64,000 nucleotides of DNA, from positions 310,001 to 374,000 of the forward strand of contig NZ_JBMSDV010000004.1 in assembly GCF_049445855.1 (NCBI RefSeq). The letters are read 5' to 3'. This stretch comes from JAGOCV01 sp049445855. Lineage in GTDB: Bacteria; Pseudomonadota; Gammaproteobacteria; Burkholderiales; Burkholderiaceae_C. Both the position numbers and the translations under genes were made by a program. The notes beneath the pieces are model-generated. The model ran no database searches and had not been told where the DNA came from. It worked only from the letters and a program-made list of their open reading frames with translations. Positions 34,274 through 43,411 of the stretch are shown one piece after another. Numbering within the stretch: the first letter of the stretch is position 1; every line of letters starts with the position of its first letter.

Positions 34274-35104
34274 GTGCCCCGCCTCGACCCCGGAAATTCA
34301 GCCCGTTACTGGCATGACCGCCATTGGCGCGGCCTCGGCCTGCTGCATGCCGACTTCACCACGCAGGGCTATGCGCCGCACCGGCACGAGGCGCTGGTCG
34401 TCGCCGTGACGGAAGGCGGCGGCTCGGTCTTCGAAAGCCGCGGCGTGCGGGCGCAGACCGACACCTCGCGCGTGATGGTGTTCAACCCGGAAGAGCCGCA
34501 CGCCGGCTGGATGGGTGCCAGCGCGCGCTGGCGCTACCGCGCCTTTTATGCGGACGTCGAAGCGATGGAAGCGCTCGCGCGATCGCTGGGTCTGAAGGAG
34601 CTGCCTTTCTTCACCCGCAACCTCGCGAACGACGGCGACCTCGCCCAGCGGCTCATCGGCGTGCACCGCGAGCTTGATGCCGGCTCCGACGCCATGCAGG
34701 CGCGCGAGGGGCTGGTGTCCGCGTTCAGCGAACTGTTCATCCGTCATGCATCGTCCAGGCCCGCGCTGGCCGGCATGTCGCGCGACAACCGGCGGCTCAA
34801 CGCGGCCATCGACCTGCTGCAGGCGCGGCTTGCCGACGCCGTGAGCCTCGAAGACCTGGGCCACGAACTCGGTCTCACCGAATACCAGATCATCGCGCTC
34901 TTCAAGCGCACCACCGGCCTCACGCCGCATGCCTGCCTCACGCAGATGCGGCTGGAGCGCGCGCGCGGCCTGCTCGCGCGTGGCACGTCGCCGGCCGAGG
35001 TGGCCACCGGCTGCGGCTTCTACGACCAGAGCGCGCTCAACCGCCACTTCAAGCGCAGCTACGGCATCACGCCGCTGGCGTATGCACAGGCAGTGCGGTG
35101 CTAG
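34274..35104 (+). CDS. AraC-family transcriptional regulator
   Basis: A regulator with an N-terminal cupin-like sensor (HRHEALVVAVTEGGGSVFESRG, VMVFNPEEPHAGW) and a C-terminal double helix-turn-helix (VSLEDLGHELGLTEYQIIALFKRTTGLTPHACLTQMRLERARGLL... SALNRHFKRSYGITPLAYA). The start is uncertain. GTG at 34274 gives 276 residues and the common PRLDPGNSARYW opening. GTG at 34235 gives 289 and would overlap the divergent Nudix gene. Seven bases separate its stop from the convergent EamA gene end. It may regulate that exporter. The effector is unknown. Confidence 0.88.
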   Translation: MPRLDPGNSARYWHDRHWRGLGLLHADFTTQGYAPHRHEALVVAVTEGGGSVFESRGVRAQTDTSRVMVFNPEEPHAGWMGASARWRYRAFYADVEAMEALARSLGLKELPFFTRNLANDGDLAQRLIGVHRELDAGSDAMQAREGLVSAFSELFIRHASSRPALAGMSRDNRRLNAAIDLLQARLADAVSLEDLGHELGLTEYQIIALFKRTTGLTPHACLTQMRLERARGLLARGTSPAEVATGCGFYDQSALNRHFKRSYGITPLAYAQAVRC

Positions 35105-35110
35105 CCATGT

Positions 35111-36070
35111 TCACGGTTTGCGGCGACCGGCGGGCAGCGCCACCGCAAAGCCGGCCAGGATGAGCGCGATGCCGATGCCGTGGTAGCCATGCAGCGGCTC
35201 GTGCAGCAGCAGGAAGGCCAGCAGCGACGCGTAGACCGCCATCAGGTGGAACGACGCGCCGGTGAGCGTGGGCCCGAGCGTCGCGACGCAGCGGTTCCAG
35301 ATCACGTTGGCGATCAGCGACGAGAACACGCCGATGAAGAGCAGCGACGCAATGGACCCACCGTCGATGGGGAAGTGCCGTCCACGCGCCACGTCCCACA
35401 AGGCAGCGGGAAGCAGCAAGGCCGTGGTGACGACCGACAGCGCGGCCATGAAGCCCAGGCCCGACAGTTCCGGCGGCCGGTAGCGCAGCAGTGTCGAAGA
35501 CAGCGCGAAGCCGGCGACGGCCAGCAGCATCAGCAGCTCGCCACGGCCGAACGACAGGGCGAGCAGGCGCGTGAGGTTGCCGTGGCTCAGCAGCCAGAGC
35601 ACGCCACCGGTGGAGACGGCGATGCCGAGCAACGCGCGCCGCCCCGGCACTTCACGCGCGACCAGCCAGGCCATGACCGGCACCATCAGCGGAAGCGTCG
35701 AATTGAGCATGGCCGCCGTGGCCGCCGGCGTGCTGTGCAGGGCGACGTAGTTCAGCACGGGATACCCCGCGAAGCCGAACGCGCTGCAACCCAGCAGCAC
35801 TGGCCATGACTTCAGCAGCACACGGCGTTGCGCGACGAGTTCACGCCAGGTGAACGGCAGCACGCACAGCGACGCGACCACCCAGCGCCAGAAGGTCAGC
35901 CCGAGTGGCGGCAGGCGGTCCGCGAAGGCGCGGCCGATGAGCAGGTTGCCGGCCCAGAAGAGCGGCGGCAGGAGCAGCAGCACATAGGGCCTGTGCCACA
36001 GGTGCCAGGCCAGCGTGCCGGGTGTGGCCGGCCGCCCGGTTGCGGCTGGCGGGAGGCCGGAGGACGCCAT
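35111..36070 (-). CDS. EamA/DMT-family transporter
   Basis: A 319-residue inner-membrane protein with about ten helices in two EamA repeats (LFWAGNLLIGRAFADRLPPLGLTFWRW; FSSLIANVIWNRCVATLGPTLTGASFHLMAVYASLLAFLLL). DMT exporters of this group move amino acids, purines or drugs outward. The substrate is unknown. The ATG at 36070 follows a short reading frame by 2 bp. It is convergent with the AraC gene, a common regulator/exporter arrangement. Confidence 0.88.
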   Translation of the reverse strand: MASSGLPPAATGRPATPGTLAWHLWHRPYVLLLLPPLFWAGNLLIGRAFADRLPPLGLTFWRWVVASLCVLPFTWRELVAQRRVLLKSWPVLLGCSAFGFAGYPVLNYVALHSTPAATAAMLNSTLPLMVPVMAWLVAREVPGRRALLGIAVSTGGVLWLLSHGNLTRLLALSFGRGELLMLLAVAGFALSSTLLRYRPPELSGLGFMAALSVVTTALLLPAALWDVARGRHFPIDGGSIASLLFIGVFSSLIANVIWNRCVATLGPTLTGASFHLMAVYASLLAFLLLHEPLHGYHGIGIALILAGFAVALPAGRRKP

Positions 36071-36072
36071 GC

Positions 36073-36210
36073 TCAGCGCGCCGGGACCGGCATCGGCGTG
36101 GGCATGTCGGCCAGACCGATGCGCACGCGGCGGTTGTGCCGGCCCTTGTAGCACGCGGCAAGGCTCAGGGTTTCGGGATGGCGGTGATAGAAGGGGCGAT
36201 GCGATGACAT
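36073..36210 (-). CDS. Possible 45-residue leader or microprotein
   Basis: An ATG-initiated frame encoding a small, very basic peptide rich in His and Arg (SSHRPFYHRHPETLSLAACY at its start), ending 2 bp before the EamA start. The tight spacing would allow translational coupling. There is no good ribosome-binding sequence ahead of it and I know no homologue. It may be noise. Confidence 0.3.
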   Translation of the reverse strand: MSSHRPFYHRHPETLSLAACYKGRHNRRVRIGLADMPTPMPVPAR

Positions 36211-36282
36211 GCGCCGAGCGTCGCAGAAGGGCCACGCGGCGTATTGGCGAAAACCGAGGTTTGCTGCGGGGTGGTTGGCCGC

Positions 36283-36660
36283 TCAGGCCGCGTCCTGCTG
36301 GCCGAAGCGCGCGCCGTCCAGCATCTGCTCGGGGATGCGGCTGCGCACCAGCACGCGCATGGCGGCCACCAGCGGCAGCTCGCCGATGGCGAACCAGGTG
36401 ATGCCATCGCGCACCAGCATGGCTTCGAACACGGGCTCGCGGTTGAGGCGGCGTTCGCGCAGGAGAATGCGTTCCCGCTGGATGATGGGCCAGGCGGCAT
36501 CCCAGTCGGTGCCGGGGCTGAACGGGCTCACCGGGACGCCGTCGACCGCGAGATGGCACACATGATGGCGGCCGGTACGCACGATGACAGCATTGCCGTG
36601 ACCCTCTGCGAGGGCGACCCAGCAATCGAGCGTTGCGCCGGAAAGCGCCATGGCGTCCAT
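36283..36660 (-). CDS. DUF2591/NinX-like protein of phage type
   Basis: A 125-residue protein opening LSGATLDCWVALAEGHG, the pattern of DUF2591 (phage NinX-like) proteins, followed by FSPGTDWDAAWPIIQRERILLRER and a C-terminal VLVRSRIPEQMLDG. Its function is unknown. Homologues occur in phages and as single chromosomal genes in Burkholderiales. No other phage genes surround it. The start could be ATG 36660, 36651 or 36669; none has a strong ribosome site. Confidence 0.65.
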   Translation of the reverse strand: MDAMALSGATLDCWVALAEGHGNAVIVRTGRHHVCHLAVDGVPVSPFSPGTDWDAAWPIIQRERILLRERRLNREPVFEAMLVRDGITWFAIGELPLVAAMRVLVRSRIPEQMLDGARFGQQDAA

Positions 36661-36758
36661 GCGGACCATTGTGCGCCAACTGGGCCTAGAATGCCTGTCA
36701 CCCTGCGCCAAGGGACCTCCGGCAGGTGGTCGCGGCAGGGCAGATCCGAGGAGAACTC

Positions 36759-37874
36759 ATGCTGATAGGCGTACCCGCCGAAACGACGGTGGGCGAAACC
36801 CGTGTTGCCGCCACGCCGGAAACGGTCAAGAAACTCAAGGCGCAGGGGCACACCCTGCGGGTGCAGTCAGGCGCAGGCGTAACCGCCAGCGTGACCGACG
36901 AGGCGTATGTCGCTGCGGGGGCGGAGATCACCGATGCCGCCGGTGCCTTCGGCTGCGATCTGGTGCTCAAGGTGCGTAGCCCCTTCGACAACGAAGTCGC
37001 GCTCATGAAACCGGGCACGGCGGTGGTGGGCATGCTCAACCCGTTCGATGCGGCCGGGCTGCAGCGGTTGGCTTCGGCCAACCTCACCGGCTTCGCGCTC
37101 GAAGCCGCGCCGCGCACCACGCGTGCGCAGAGCATGGACGTGCTGTCCTCGCAGGCCAACATCGCAGGCTACAAGGCCGTGATGATCGCGGCCGACAGAT
37201 ACCAGCGCTTCTTCCCGATGCTGATGACGGCGGCCGGCACGGTGAAGGCCGCGCGCGTCGTGATCCTGGGCGTCGGCGTGGCCGGCCTGCAGGCGATCGC
37301 CACAGCCAAGCGCCTGGGTGCGGTCATCGAGGCGTCCGACGTGCGTCCTTCGGTGAAGGAGCAGGTCGAGTCGCTGGGCGGCAAGTTCATCGACGTGTCC
37401 TACGACACCGACGAAGAGAAGGAAGCCGCGCAGGGCTCCGGCGGCTACGCCAAGCCCATGCCGCAGAGCTGGCTCGATCGCCAGAAGGCCGAGGTGGCCA
37501 AGCGCGTGGCACAGGCCGACGTGGTGATCACCACGGCGCTGATCCCCGGTCGACCCGCCCCCGTGCTGGTGACTGAAGAGATGGTGAAGTCGATGAAGCC
37601 GGGCTCGGTCATCGTCGACCTGGCCGCGCCCCAAGGCGGCAACTGCCCGCTCACCGAACCCGGGCGCACCGTCGTGAAGTACGGCGTCACCCTGGTCGGC
37701 GAGACCAACCTGCCCGCGCTGGTGGCGGCCGATGCGAGCAGCCTGTACGCACGCAACGTGCTCGACTTCCTCAAGCTGATCATCACCAGGGAAGGCGCAC
37801 TCCAAGTGGACCTGAACGACGACATCGTGGCCGCGTGCCTGATGTCGCACAACGGCGAAGTGAAGAGGAAGTAA
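36759..37874 (+). CDS. pntAA: Proton-translocating transhydrogenase subunit alpha, part 1
   Basis: The soluble NAD(H)-binding domain I of the membrane transhydrogenase, which couples hydride transfer from NADH to NADP+ to proton entry. The 371-residue protein has RVAATPETVKKL, the substrate loop YKAVMIAADRYQRFFPMLMTAAGT, the Rossmann motif VVILGVGVAGLQAIATAKRLGA and PAPVLVTEEMV. GAGGAG precedes the ATG at 36759. It is the first gene of pntAA-pntAB-pntB. The alpha subunit is split from its membrane part, as in many alpha- and betaproteobacteria. Confidence 0.96.
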   Translation: MLIGVPAETTVGETRVAATPETVKKLKAQGHTLRVQSGAGVTASVTDEAYVAAGAEITDAAGAFGCDLVLKVRSPFDNEVALMKPGTAVVGMLNPFDAAGLQRLASANLTGFALEAAPRTTRAQSMDVLSSQANIAGYKAVMIAADRYQRFFPMLMTAAGTVKAARVVILGVGVAGLQAIATAKRLGAVIEASDVRPSVKEQVESLGGKFIDVSYDTDEEKEAAQGSGGYAKPMPQSWLDRQKAEVAKRVAQADVVITTALIPGRPAPVLVTEEMVKSMKPGSVIVDLAAPQGGNCPLTEPGRTVVKYGVTLVGETNLPALVAADASSLYARNVLDFLKLIITREGALQVDLNDDIVAACLMSHNGEVKRK

Positions 37875-37876
37875 TC

Positions 37877-38203
37877 ATGGAAGCAGTCTCTCCCACCATC
37901 ATCAACCTCATCATCTTCGTGCTGGCCATCTATGTGGGCTACCACGTGGTGTGGACCGTCACCCCCGCGCTGCACACGCCGCTGATGGCGGTGACCAACG
38001 CGATCTCGGCCATCGTGATCGTCGGCGCCATGCTGGCCGCCGGCCTCACCGAAACCGACCTCGGCCGCACCATGGGCGTGCTGGCCGTGGCGCTGGCGGC
38101 GGTGAACGTGTTCGGCGGCTTCCTCGTCACGCGCCGCATGCTGGAAATGTTCAAGAAGAAAGAGAAGAAGGCGCCAGCGCCGGCCAAGGGAGATCACGCA
38201 TGA
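37877..38203 (+). CDS. pntAB: Transhydrogenase subunit alpha, part 2 (membrane)
   Basis: A 108-residue membrane subunit with three to four hydrophobic helices (TIINLIIFVLAIYVGYHVVW, TPLMAVTNAISAIVIVGAML, MGVLAVALAAVNVFGGFLVT) and a Lys-rich cytoplasmic tail. It corresponds to the membrane segment of E. coli PntA. The HTPLMAVTNAISA stretch is strongly conserved. It starts 2 bp after pntAA, and its stop overlaps the pntB start as ATGA. Confidence 0.95.
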   Translation: MEAVSPTIINLIIFVLAIYVGYHVVWTVTPALHTPLMAVTNAISAIVIVGAMLAAGLTETDLGRTMGVLAVALAAVNVFGGFLVTRRMLEMFKKKEKKAPAPAKGDHA

Positions 38204-39624
38204 GCATGAACGTCGTCACGCTGCTGTATCTCATCGCCAGCGTCTGCTTCATCCAGGCCCTGAAGGGCCTGTCGCATCCGACCACGTCGATCCGCGGCAA
38301 CATCTTCGGCATGACCGGAATGACCATCGCCGTGCTGACCACCGCGGCGCTCATCGTCGAGCTCTCCGGCGGCAAGGCCATCGGCATGGTCTACGTGCTG
38401 GGCGGCCTGCTGGTGGGCGGCGCAGCCGGCACCGTCATGGCCAGGAAGGTCGAGATGACCAAGATGCCCGAACTCGTCGCTTTCATGCACAGCATGATCG
38501 GCCTGGCGGCGGTGTTCATCGCGGTCGCGGCCGTGGCCGAGCCCTGGGCCTTCCAGATCACCACACGCGGCGGCCCGATCCCCGGCGGCAACCGGGTCGA
38601 GCTGGCGCTGGGCGCGTTCATCGGCGCGGTCACCTTCACCGGTTCGGTCATCGCCTTCGGCAAGCTGTCGGGCAAGTACAAGTTCCGCCTGTTCCAGGGG
38701 GCGCCGGTGGTCTTCAAGGGGCAGCACCAGCTGAACCTCGTGCTCGGTCTCGCCGCGCTGTTCTTCATCTTCGGCTTCTGGCACAGCCAGAGCTGGATCG
38801 ACGTCCTGCTGGTGATCGGCCTCGGGCTGCTGCTGGGCGTGCTGCTGATCATCCCGATCGGTGGGGCCGACATGCCGGTTGTGGTGTCCATGCTCAACAG
38901 TTACTCGGGCTGGGCGGCAGCGGGCATCGGCTTCTCGCTCAACAACAGCATGCTGATCATCGCGGGCTCGCTGGTGGGCAGCTCGGGCGCGATCCTGAGC
39001 TACATCATGTGCAAGGCGATGAACCGCTCGTTCTTCAACGTGATCCTGGGCGGCTTCGGTGGCGATGCCTCGGCCGCAGCGGCCGGCGCGCAGCAGCAGC
39101 GTAACGTGAAGAGCGGCAGCGCCGACGACGCGGCCTTCGTGCTGGGCAACGCCGAAACCGTGGTCATCGTTCCGGGCTACGGCCTGGCCGTGGCGCGCGC
39201 GCAGCACGCGGTGAAGGAACTGGCGGCCAAGCTCACCGAGAAGGGCATCACCGTCAAGTACGCGATCCACCCGGTGGCCGGCCGCATGCCGGGCCACATG
39301 AACGTGCTGCTGGCCGAGGCAGAAGTGCCTTACGACCAGGTGTTCGAGATGGAAGACATCAACGGCGAGTTCGGCCAGGCCGACGTGGCGATCATCCTCG
39401 GTGCGAATGACGTGGTGAACCCGGCTGCCCATATCAAGGGCAGCCCGATCTACGGCATGCCGATCCTGGAGGCCTACAAGGCCAAGACGATCATCGTGAA
39501 CAAGCGCTCCATGGCCGCCGGTTATGCGGGCCTGGACAACGAGCTGTTCTACATGGACAAGACCATGATGGTTTTCGGCGATGCGAAGAAAGTTGTCGAG
39601 GACATGGTCAAGGCCATCGAATGA
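38200..39624 (+). CDS. pntB: Transhydrogenase subunit beta
   Basis: A 474-residue subunit with about nine membrane helices (domain II) and a C-terminal NADP(H)-binding domain III. Signatures are SYSGWAAAGIGFSLNNSMLIIAGSLVGSSGAILSYIMCKAMNRS, VVIVPGYGLAVARAQH, HPVAGRMPGHMNVLLAEA and VIILGANDVVNPAA-type ANDVVNPAA. With PntAA and PntAB it supplies NADPH from the proton gradient. The ATG at 38200 overlaps the pntAB stop. Confidence 0.96.
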   Translation: MSMNVVTLLYLIASVCFIQALKGLSHPTTSIRGNIFGMTGMTIAVLTTAALIVELSGGKAIGMVYVLGGLLVGGAAGTVMARKVEMTKMPELVAFMHSMIGLAAVFIAVAAVAEPWAFQITTRGGPIPGGNRVELALGAFIGAVTFTGSVIAFGKLSGKYKFRLFQGAPVVFKGQHQLNLVLGLAALFFIFGFWHSQSWIDVLLVIGLGLLLGVLLIIPIGGADMPVVVSMLNSYSGWAAAGIGFSLNNSMLIIAGSLVGSSGAILSYIMCKAMNRSFFNVILGGFGGDASAAAAGAQQQRNVKSGSADDAAFVLGNAETVVIVPGYGLAVARAQHAVKELAAKLTEKGITVKYAIHPVAGRMPGHMNVLLAEAEVPYDQVFEMEDINGEFGQADVAIILGANDVVNPAAHIKGSPIYGMPILEAYKAKTIIVNKRSMAAGYAGLDNELFYMDKTMMVFGDAKKVVEDMVKAIE

Positions 39625-39736
39625 CGGTAATGGCCTTGATGGCCGTCAGGTGAGCAGGGGATAGGGAAAACACAAACGCATCCGCGGGCCGCGCCCGGAG
39701 AGAATGCGGAGTTGCAGTGAAGTCAGGAGACAAGAC

Positions 39737-41413
39737 ATGACAGACCGCGTCTGGTTGAACAGCTATCCCGCCGGCGTGCCTGCGGACATCGATGCGTCGC
39801 AGTACCCGTCGCTCGTGGCACTGATGGAAGAAAGCTTCCGCAAGTACGCCGACCGCACGGCCTACAGCTTCATGGGCAAGGATGTGCCCTATTCGCAGAC
39901 CGACCGTGACAGCATGGCGCTGGCCGTCTATCTGCAGGGCCTGGGTCTGGCCAAGGGCGATCGCATCGCGATCATGATGCCCAACGTGCCGCAATACCCC
40001 GCCACCGTGGCCGCCGTGATGCGCGCGGGCTACGTGGTGGTGAACGTGAACCCGCTGTACACGCCGCGCGAACTCGAGCACCAGCTCAAGGACTCGGGCG
40101 CCAAGGCGATCGTCATCATCGAGAACTTCGCGGCCACACTGCAGGCCTGCATCGCGGCCACGCCGGTCAAGCACGTGGTGCTGGCGGCAATGGGCGACCA
40201 GCTCGGGTTCCTCAAGGGTGCCATCGTCAACTACGTGGTGCGCAACGTGAAGAAGCTGGTGCCGCCGTTCAACCTGCCCGGTGCCGTGCGCTTCAACGAC
40301 GCGGTGTCGCAGGGCGCGCGCGGCACGCTCAAGAAGCCCGACATCCGCCCCGACGACGTCGCGGTGTTGCAGTACACCGGCGGCACGACAGGTGTCTCCA
40401 AGGGCGCGGTGCTGCTGCACCGCAACGTCATCGCCAACGTGCTGCAGTCCGAGGCGTGGAACGACCCTGTCATGAAAAAGGTGCCGGCGGGTGAACAGCC
40501 GACGAGTGTGTGCGCGCTGCCGCTGTATCACATCTTCGCGTTCACCGTGAACATGATGCTGTCCATGCGCACGGGCGGCAAGACCATCCTCATCCCCAAC
40601 CCGCGAGACCTGCCGGCCACGCTGAAGGAGCTGTCCAAGCACAAGTTCCACAGCTTCCCGGCGGTCAACACGCTGTTCAACGGCTTGGCCAACCATCCCG
40701 ACTTCGGCACGGTGGACTGGAGCAATCTCAAGGTGTCCGTCGGCGGCGGCATGGCGGTGCAGGGCGCCGTGGCCAAGCTCTGGCTCGACAAGACCGGTTG
40801 CCCGATCTGCGAAGGCTACGGCCTGTCGGAGACCAGCCCGTCGGCCAGCTGCAACCCGACCACCAGTACCGAATACACCGGCACCATCGGCGTGCCGCTG
40901 CCCGGCACGTTCATGAAGTGCATCGACGACGACGGCAACGAAGTCGCATTGGGCCAGCCGGGCGAGATCGCAATCAAGGGCCCGCAGGTGATGGCGGGCT
41001 ACTGGCAGCGCCCCGACGAGACGGCGAAGGTCATGACGGCCGACGGTTACTTCAAGTCCGGCGACATCGGCGTGATGGACGAAAAGGGCTTCTTCAAGAT
41101 CGTCGACCGCAAGAAGGACATGATCCTGGTGAGCGGTTTCAACGTCTATCCGAACGAGGTGGAAGAGGTCGTGGCCAAGATGCCCGGCGTGCTCGAATGC
41201 GCGGCTGTCGGCGTCAATGACGAGAACACCGGCGAAGCCGTGAAACTGGTCATCGTCAGGAAGGACCCGGCCCTCACCGAAGCGCAGGTGCGCGACTACT
41301 GCAAGGCCAACCTCACCGGCTACAAGCGTCCCAAGGTCATCGAGTTCCGCACCGAAATGCCCAAAACGCCGGTCGGCAAGATCCTGCGCCGCGAGCTGCG
41401 CGACAAGAAGTGA
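39737..41413 (+). CDS. fadD: Long-chain fatty acid-CoA ligase
   Basis: A 558-residue FadD-type enzyme that activates fatty acids for beta-oxidation. Motifs are YTGGTTGVSKGAVLLHRN (P-loop), EGYGLSETSPSASCNP, GYFKSGDIGVMDEKGF, DRKKDMILVSGFNVYPNEVEE and the catalytic lysine in KTPVGKILRREL. AGGAGA precedes the ATG at 39737. It has an intrinsic terminator after it at 41441. It is the closer relative of E. coli FadD of the two acyl-CoA synthetases in the window. Confidence 0.95.
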   Translation: MTDRVWLNSYPAGVPADIDASQYPSLVALMEESFRKYADRTAYSFMGKDVPYSQTDRDSMALAVYLQGLGLAKGDRIAIMMPNVPQYPATVAAVMRAGYVVVNVNPLYTPRELEHQLKDSGAKAIVIIENFAATLQACIAATPVKHVVLAAMGDQLGFLKGAIVNYVVRNVKKLVPPFNLPGAVRFNDAVSQGARGTLKKPDIRPDDVAVLQYTGGTTGVSKGAVLLHRNVIANVLQSEAWNDPVMKKVPAGEQPTSVCALPLYHIFAFTVNMMLSMRTGGKTILIPNPRDLPATLKELSKHKFHSFPAVNTLFNGLANHPDFGTVDWSNLKVSVGGGMAVQGAVAKLWLDKTGCPICEGYGLSETSPSASCNPTTSTEYTGTIGVPLPGTFMKCIDDDGNEVALGQPGEIAIKGPQVMAGYWQRPDETAKVMTADGYFKSGDIGVMDEKGFFKIVDRKKDMILVSGFNVYPNEVEEVVAKMPGVLECAAVGVNDENTGEAVKLVIVRKDPALTEAQVRDYCKANLTGYKRPKVIEFRTEMPKTPVGKILRRELRDKK

Positions 41414-41440
41414 TCCGCGCGCACATGCGTGCACAATGAG

Positions 41441-41467
41441 AGGCGGCCTGCGGGCCGCCTTTTCTTT
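41441..41467 (+). terminator. Intrinsic terminator after fadD
   Basis: AGGCGGCC pairs with GGGCCGCCT around a short TGC-type loop (41441-41460) and is followed by TTTTCTTT. It lies 27 bp after the fadD stop and 15 bp before mtnN, so mtnN needs its own signal or read-through. Confidence 0.85.
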
Positions 41468-41482
41468 GGACCTCACACAACC

Positions 41483-42190
41483 ATGCCCATCACCGCCATC
41501 GTCAGCGCCATGCAGGAGGAACTCGCCGCCGTGCTGGCGCTGATGCCGGACGAACGCAAGGTCGTCGTCGCGGGCCGCGAGTTCTGGCAGGGCCACCTGC
41601 ACGGGCATGAAGTCGTGGCCGTGCTCGCGCGCATCGGCAAGGTGGCGGCAGCGACGACGGCGGCCGTGCTGGCCGAACGCTTCGAGGTGGACCGCGTGGT
41701 CTTCACCGGCGTCGCAGGTGGCCTGGGAGCAGGCGTGAACGTGGGCGATGTCGTGGTGGCCAGGGAGTTCCTGCAGCACGACATGGACGCCTCACCGATC
41801 TTTCCACGCCACGAGGTGCCGCTGTACGGCCGCAGCCGCTTTGCGGCCGATGCCTTACTCGCCACTGCGCTGGCGCAGGCCGCCCGCGTGGCCCTGCCCC
41901 ACGCACAGGTGCATCAGGGACTGGTGATCAGTGGCGACCGCTTCGTCTCCACGACGGCTGAAGCCCGCGCATTGCAAGCCGGGCTGCCCGATGCGCTCGC
42001 CGTCGAGATGGAGGGCGCCGCGTTCGCGCAGGTGCTGCACGATTTCGGCATTCCCTTCGCGGCCGTGCGCACCGTGTCCGACCGCGCCGACGACGCGGCA
42101 CACGGCGACTTCATGGAGTTCATCCGCACCGTGGCCAGCCCGCATTCGGCCGCCATCGTGCAGGCCCTTCTTCAAAGTCTTCCGCGTTGA
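41483..42190 (+). CDS. mtnN: 5'-methylthioadenosine/S-adenosylhomocysteine nucleosidase
   Basis: A 235-residue Pfs-type nucleosidase that splits methylthioadenosine and S-adenosylhomocysteine. It shows the opening ITAIVSAMQEELAAV, FTGVAGGLGAGVNVGDVVVA, VISGDRFVS, the purine-binding VEMEGAAFAQV with the ribose-contacting Met-Glu, and SDRADDAAHGDF with the catalytic Asp. The length is typical. It clears by-products of methylation, including that by the DNA methyltransferase. It lies immediately after the fadD terminator, with no clear ribosome site. Confidence 0.93.
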   Translation: MPITAIVSAMQEELAAVLALMPDERKVVVAGREFWQGHLHGHEVVAVLARIGKVAAATTAAVLAERFEVDRVVFTGVAGGLGAGVNVGDVVVAREFLQHDMDASPIFPRHEVPLYGRSRFAADALLATALAQAARVALPHAQVHQGLVISGDRFVSTTAEARALQAGLPDALAVEMEGAAFAQVLHDFGIPFAAVRTVSDRADDAAHGDFMEFIRTVASPHSAAIVQALLQSLPR

Positions 42191-42226
42191 ACGAGGGGGA
42201 GGCGCCGCAGGCGCTTCGGGGGTGGT

Positions 42227-43213
42227 CTACTTCAACCAGCCGCGCTTGCGGAAGTACCACATCGGCACGAGCGCGCTGGCCACCATCAGGCCCAGCGCGT
42301 ACGGATAGCCCAGAGACCAGTCCAGCTCCGGCATCATCCTGAAATTCATGCCGTAGATGCTGGCGATCAGCGTCGGCGGCAGCAGCGCGACGCTGGCCAC
42401 CGAGAAGATCTTGATGATCTTGTTCTGGTTGATGTTGATGAAACCGACGGTCGCATCCATCAGGAAGTTGATCTTGTCGAACAGGAACGCCGTGTGGTTG
42501 TCCAGCGACTCGATGTCGCGCAGGATCTGCCGCGCCTCTTCGAACTGCTCGGCGTTGAGCATGCGGCTGCGCATCATGAAGCTCACCGCGCGGCGTGTGT
42601 CCATGACGTTGCGGCGGATGCGCCCGTTCAGGTCTTCCTGCCGCGCGATCGCGCCCAGCACTTCGCCGGCCAGTGCATCGGTCACGTCGCCCGACAGCAC
42701 CTGCTTGCTCACCTTCTCGAGCTCGTCGTAGATGCCTTCGAGCGTATCGGCGGAGTATTCGGCGTCGGCGTCGAAGAGCTTGAGCAGCACTTCCTTGGCG
42801 TCCTCGATGAGGCCCGGGGCGCGTCGAGCGCGCAGGCGCAACAGGCGGAACACCGGCAGGTCCTCGTCGTGGATCGAAAAAAGGACGCCGCGGCTCTTGA
42901 GCTCGGCGTTGTGCTGGTTCAGGATGAACGCCACGCGCACGGTGCGCGGCTGCTCGTCGTCGGAGATCAGGAAGTCGCTGCGGATGTGCAGCTCGCCGTT
43001 GTCTTCTTCGTAGAAACGCGCGGACTCCTCGATGTCCTCGTCCATCGCGTCTTCAGGAATCGACAGGCCGTAGTACTGTTTGACCCAGCGCTTTTCTTCC
43101 AGTGTGGGCGCTTCCAGGTCCACCCAGATCGGCTGGAACCTGGAGAGTTCTTCCAGCGACTCGATCTCTTCCTGGAAGAGGCGGCCGTTGGCAAGCGTAA
43201 AGATGTTGAGCAT
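42227..43213 (-). CDS. corA: CorA magnesium/cobalt transporter
   Basis: A 328-residue CorA channel. A large cytoplasmic funnel (LFQEEIESLEELSRFQPIWVDLEAP; long helices AEQFEEARQILRDIESLDNHTAFLFDKINFLMDATVGFININQNKI) is followed by two C-terminal membrane helices separated by the filter motif YGMNF. The basic tail is RKRGWLK. It forms pentamers that import Mg2+. It is convergent with mtnN, and its start lies 198 bp downstream of the patatin stop. Confidence 0.95.
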   Translation of the reverse strand: MLNIFTLANGRLFQEEIESLEELSRFQPIWVDLEAPTLEEKRWVKQYYGLSIPEDAMDEDIEESARFYEEDNGELHIRSDFLISDDEQPRTVRVAFILNQHNAELKSRGVLFSIHDEDLPVFRLLRLRARRAPGLIEDAKEVLLKLFDADAEYSADTLEGIYDELEKVSKQVLSGDVTDALAGEVLGAIARQEDLNGRIRRNVMDTRRAVSFMMRSRMLNAEQFEEARQILRDIESLDNHTAFLFDKINFLMDATVGFININQNKIIKIFSVASVALLPPTLIASIYGMNFRMMPELDWSLGYPYALGLMVASALVPMWYFRKRGWLK

Positions 43214-43411
43214 GGCTCACTCCCGTTGAAGTGTTTTTATTGGCAGTGAAGGTTGTCGCTTCCAACCCCGCTGCCTGCACGGGAGTCGGAAGCTATCGAC
43301 TGGGATAGGCTTCCAAGGGAATCTCCGTTTTTGAAGAACGCCGGATTATGGCACTGGCAGGCCTTCCGGGCGCAGGGAAAAGGTTAGCTTGCGGCCCTTT
43401 CCGGCCCGGTT

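Noticed and set aside
36283..36660. Prophage remnant around the DUF2591/NinX-like gene
   Set aside because: No integrase, structural or lysis genes and no attachment-site-like repeats nearby. It appears to be a single gene.
39608..41779. 723-codon minus-strand frame opposite fadD and mtnN
   Set aside because: His/Asp/Arg/Gly-rich antisense shadow. Both genes on the plus strand show full catalytic motifs.
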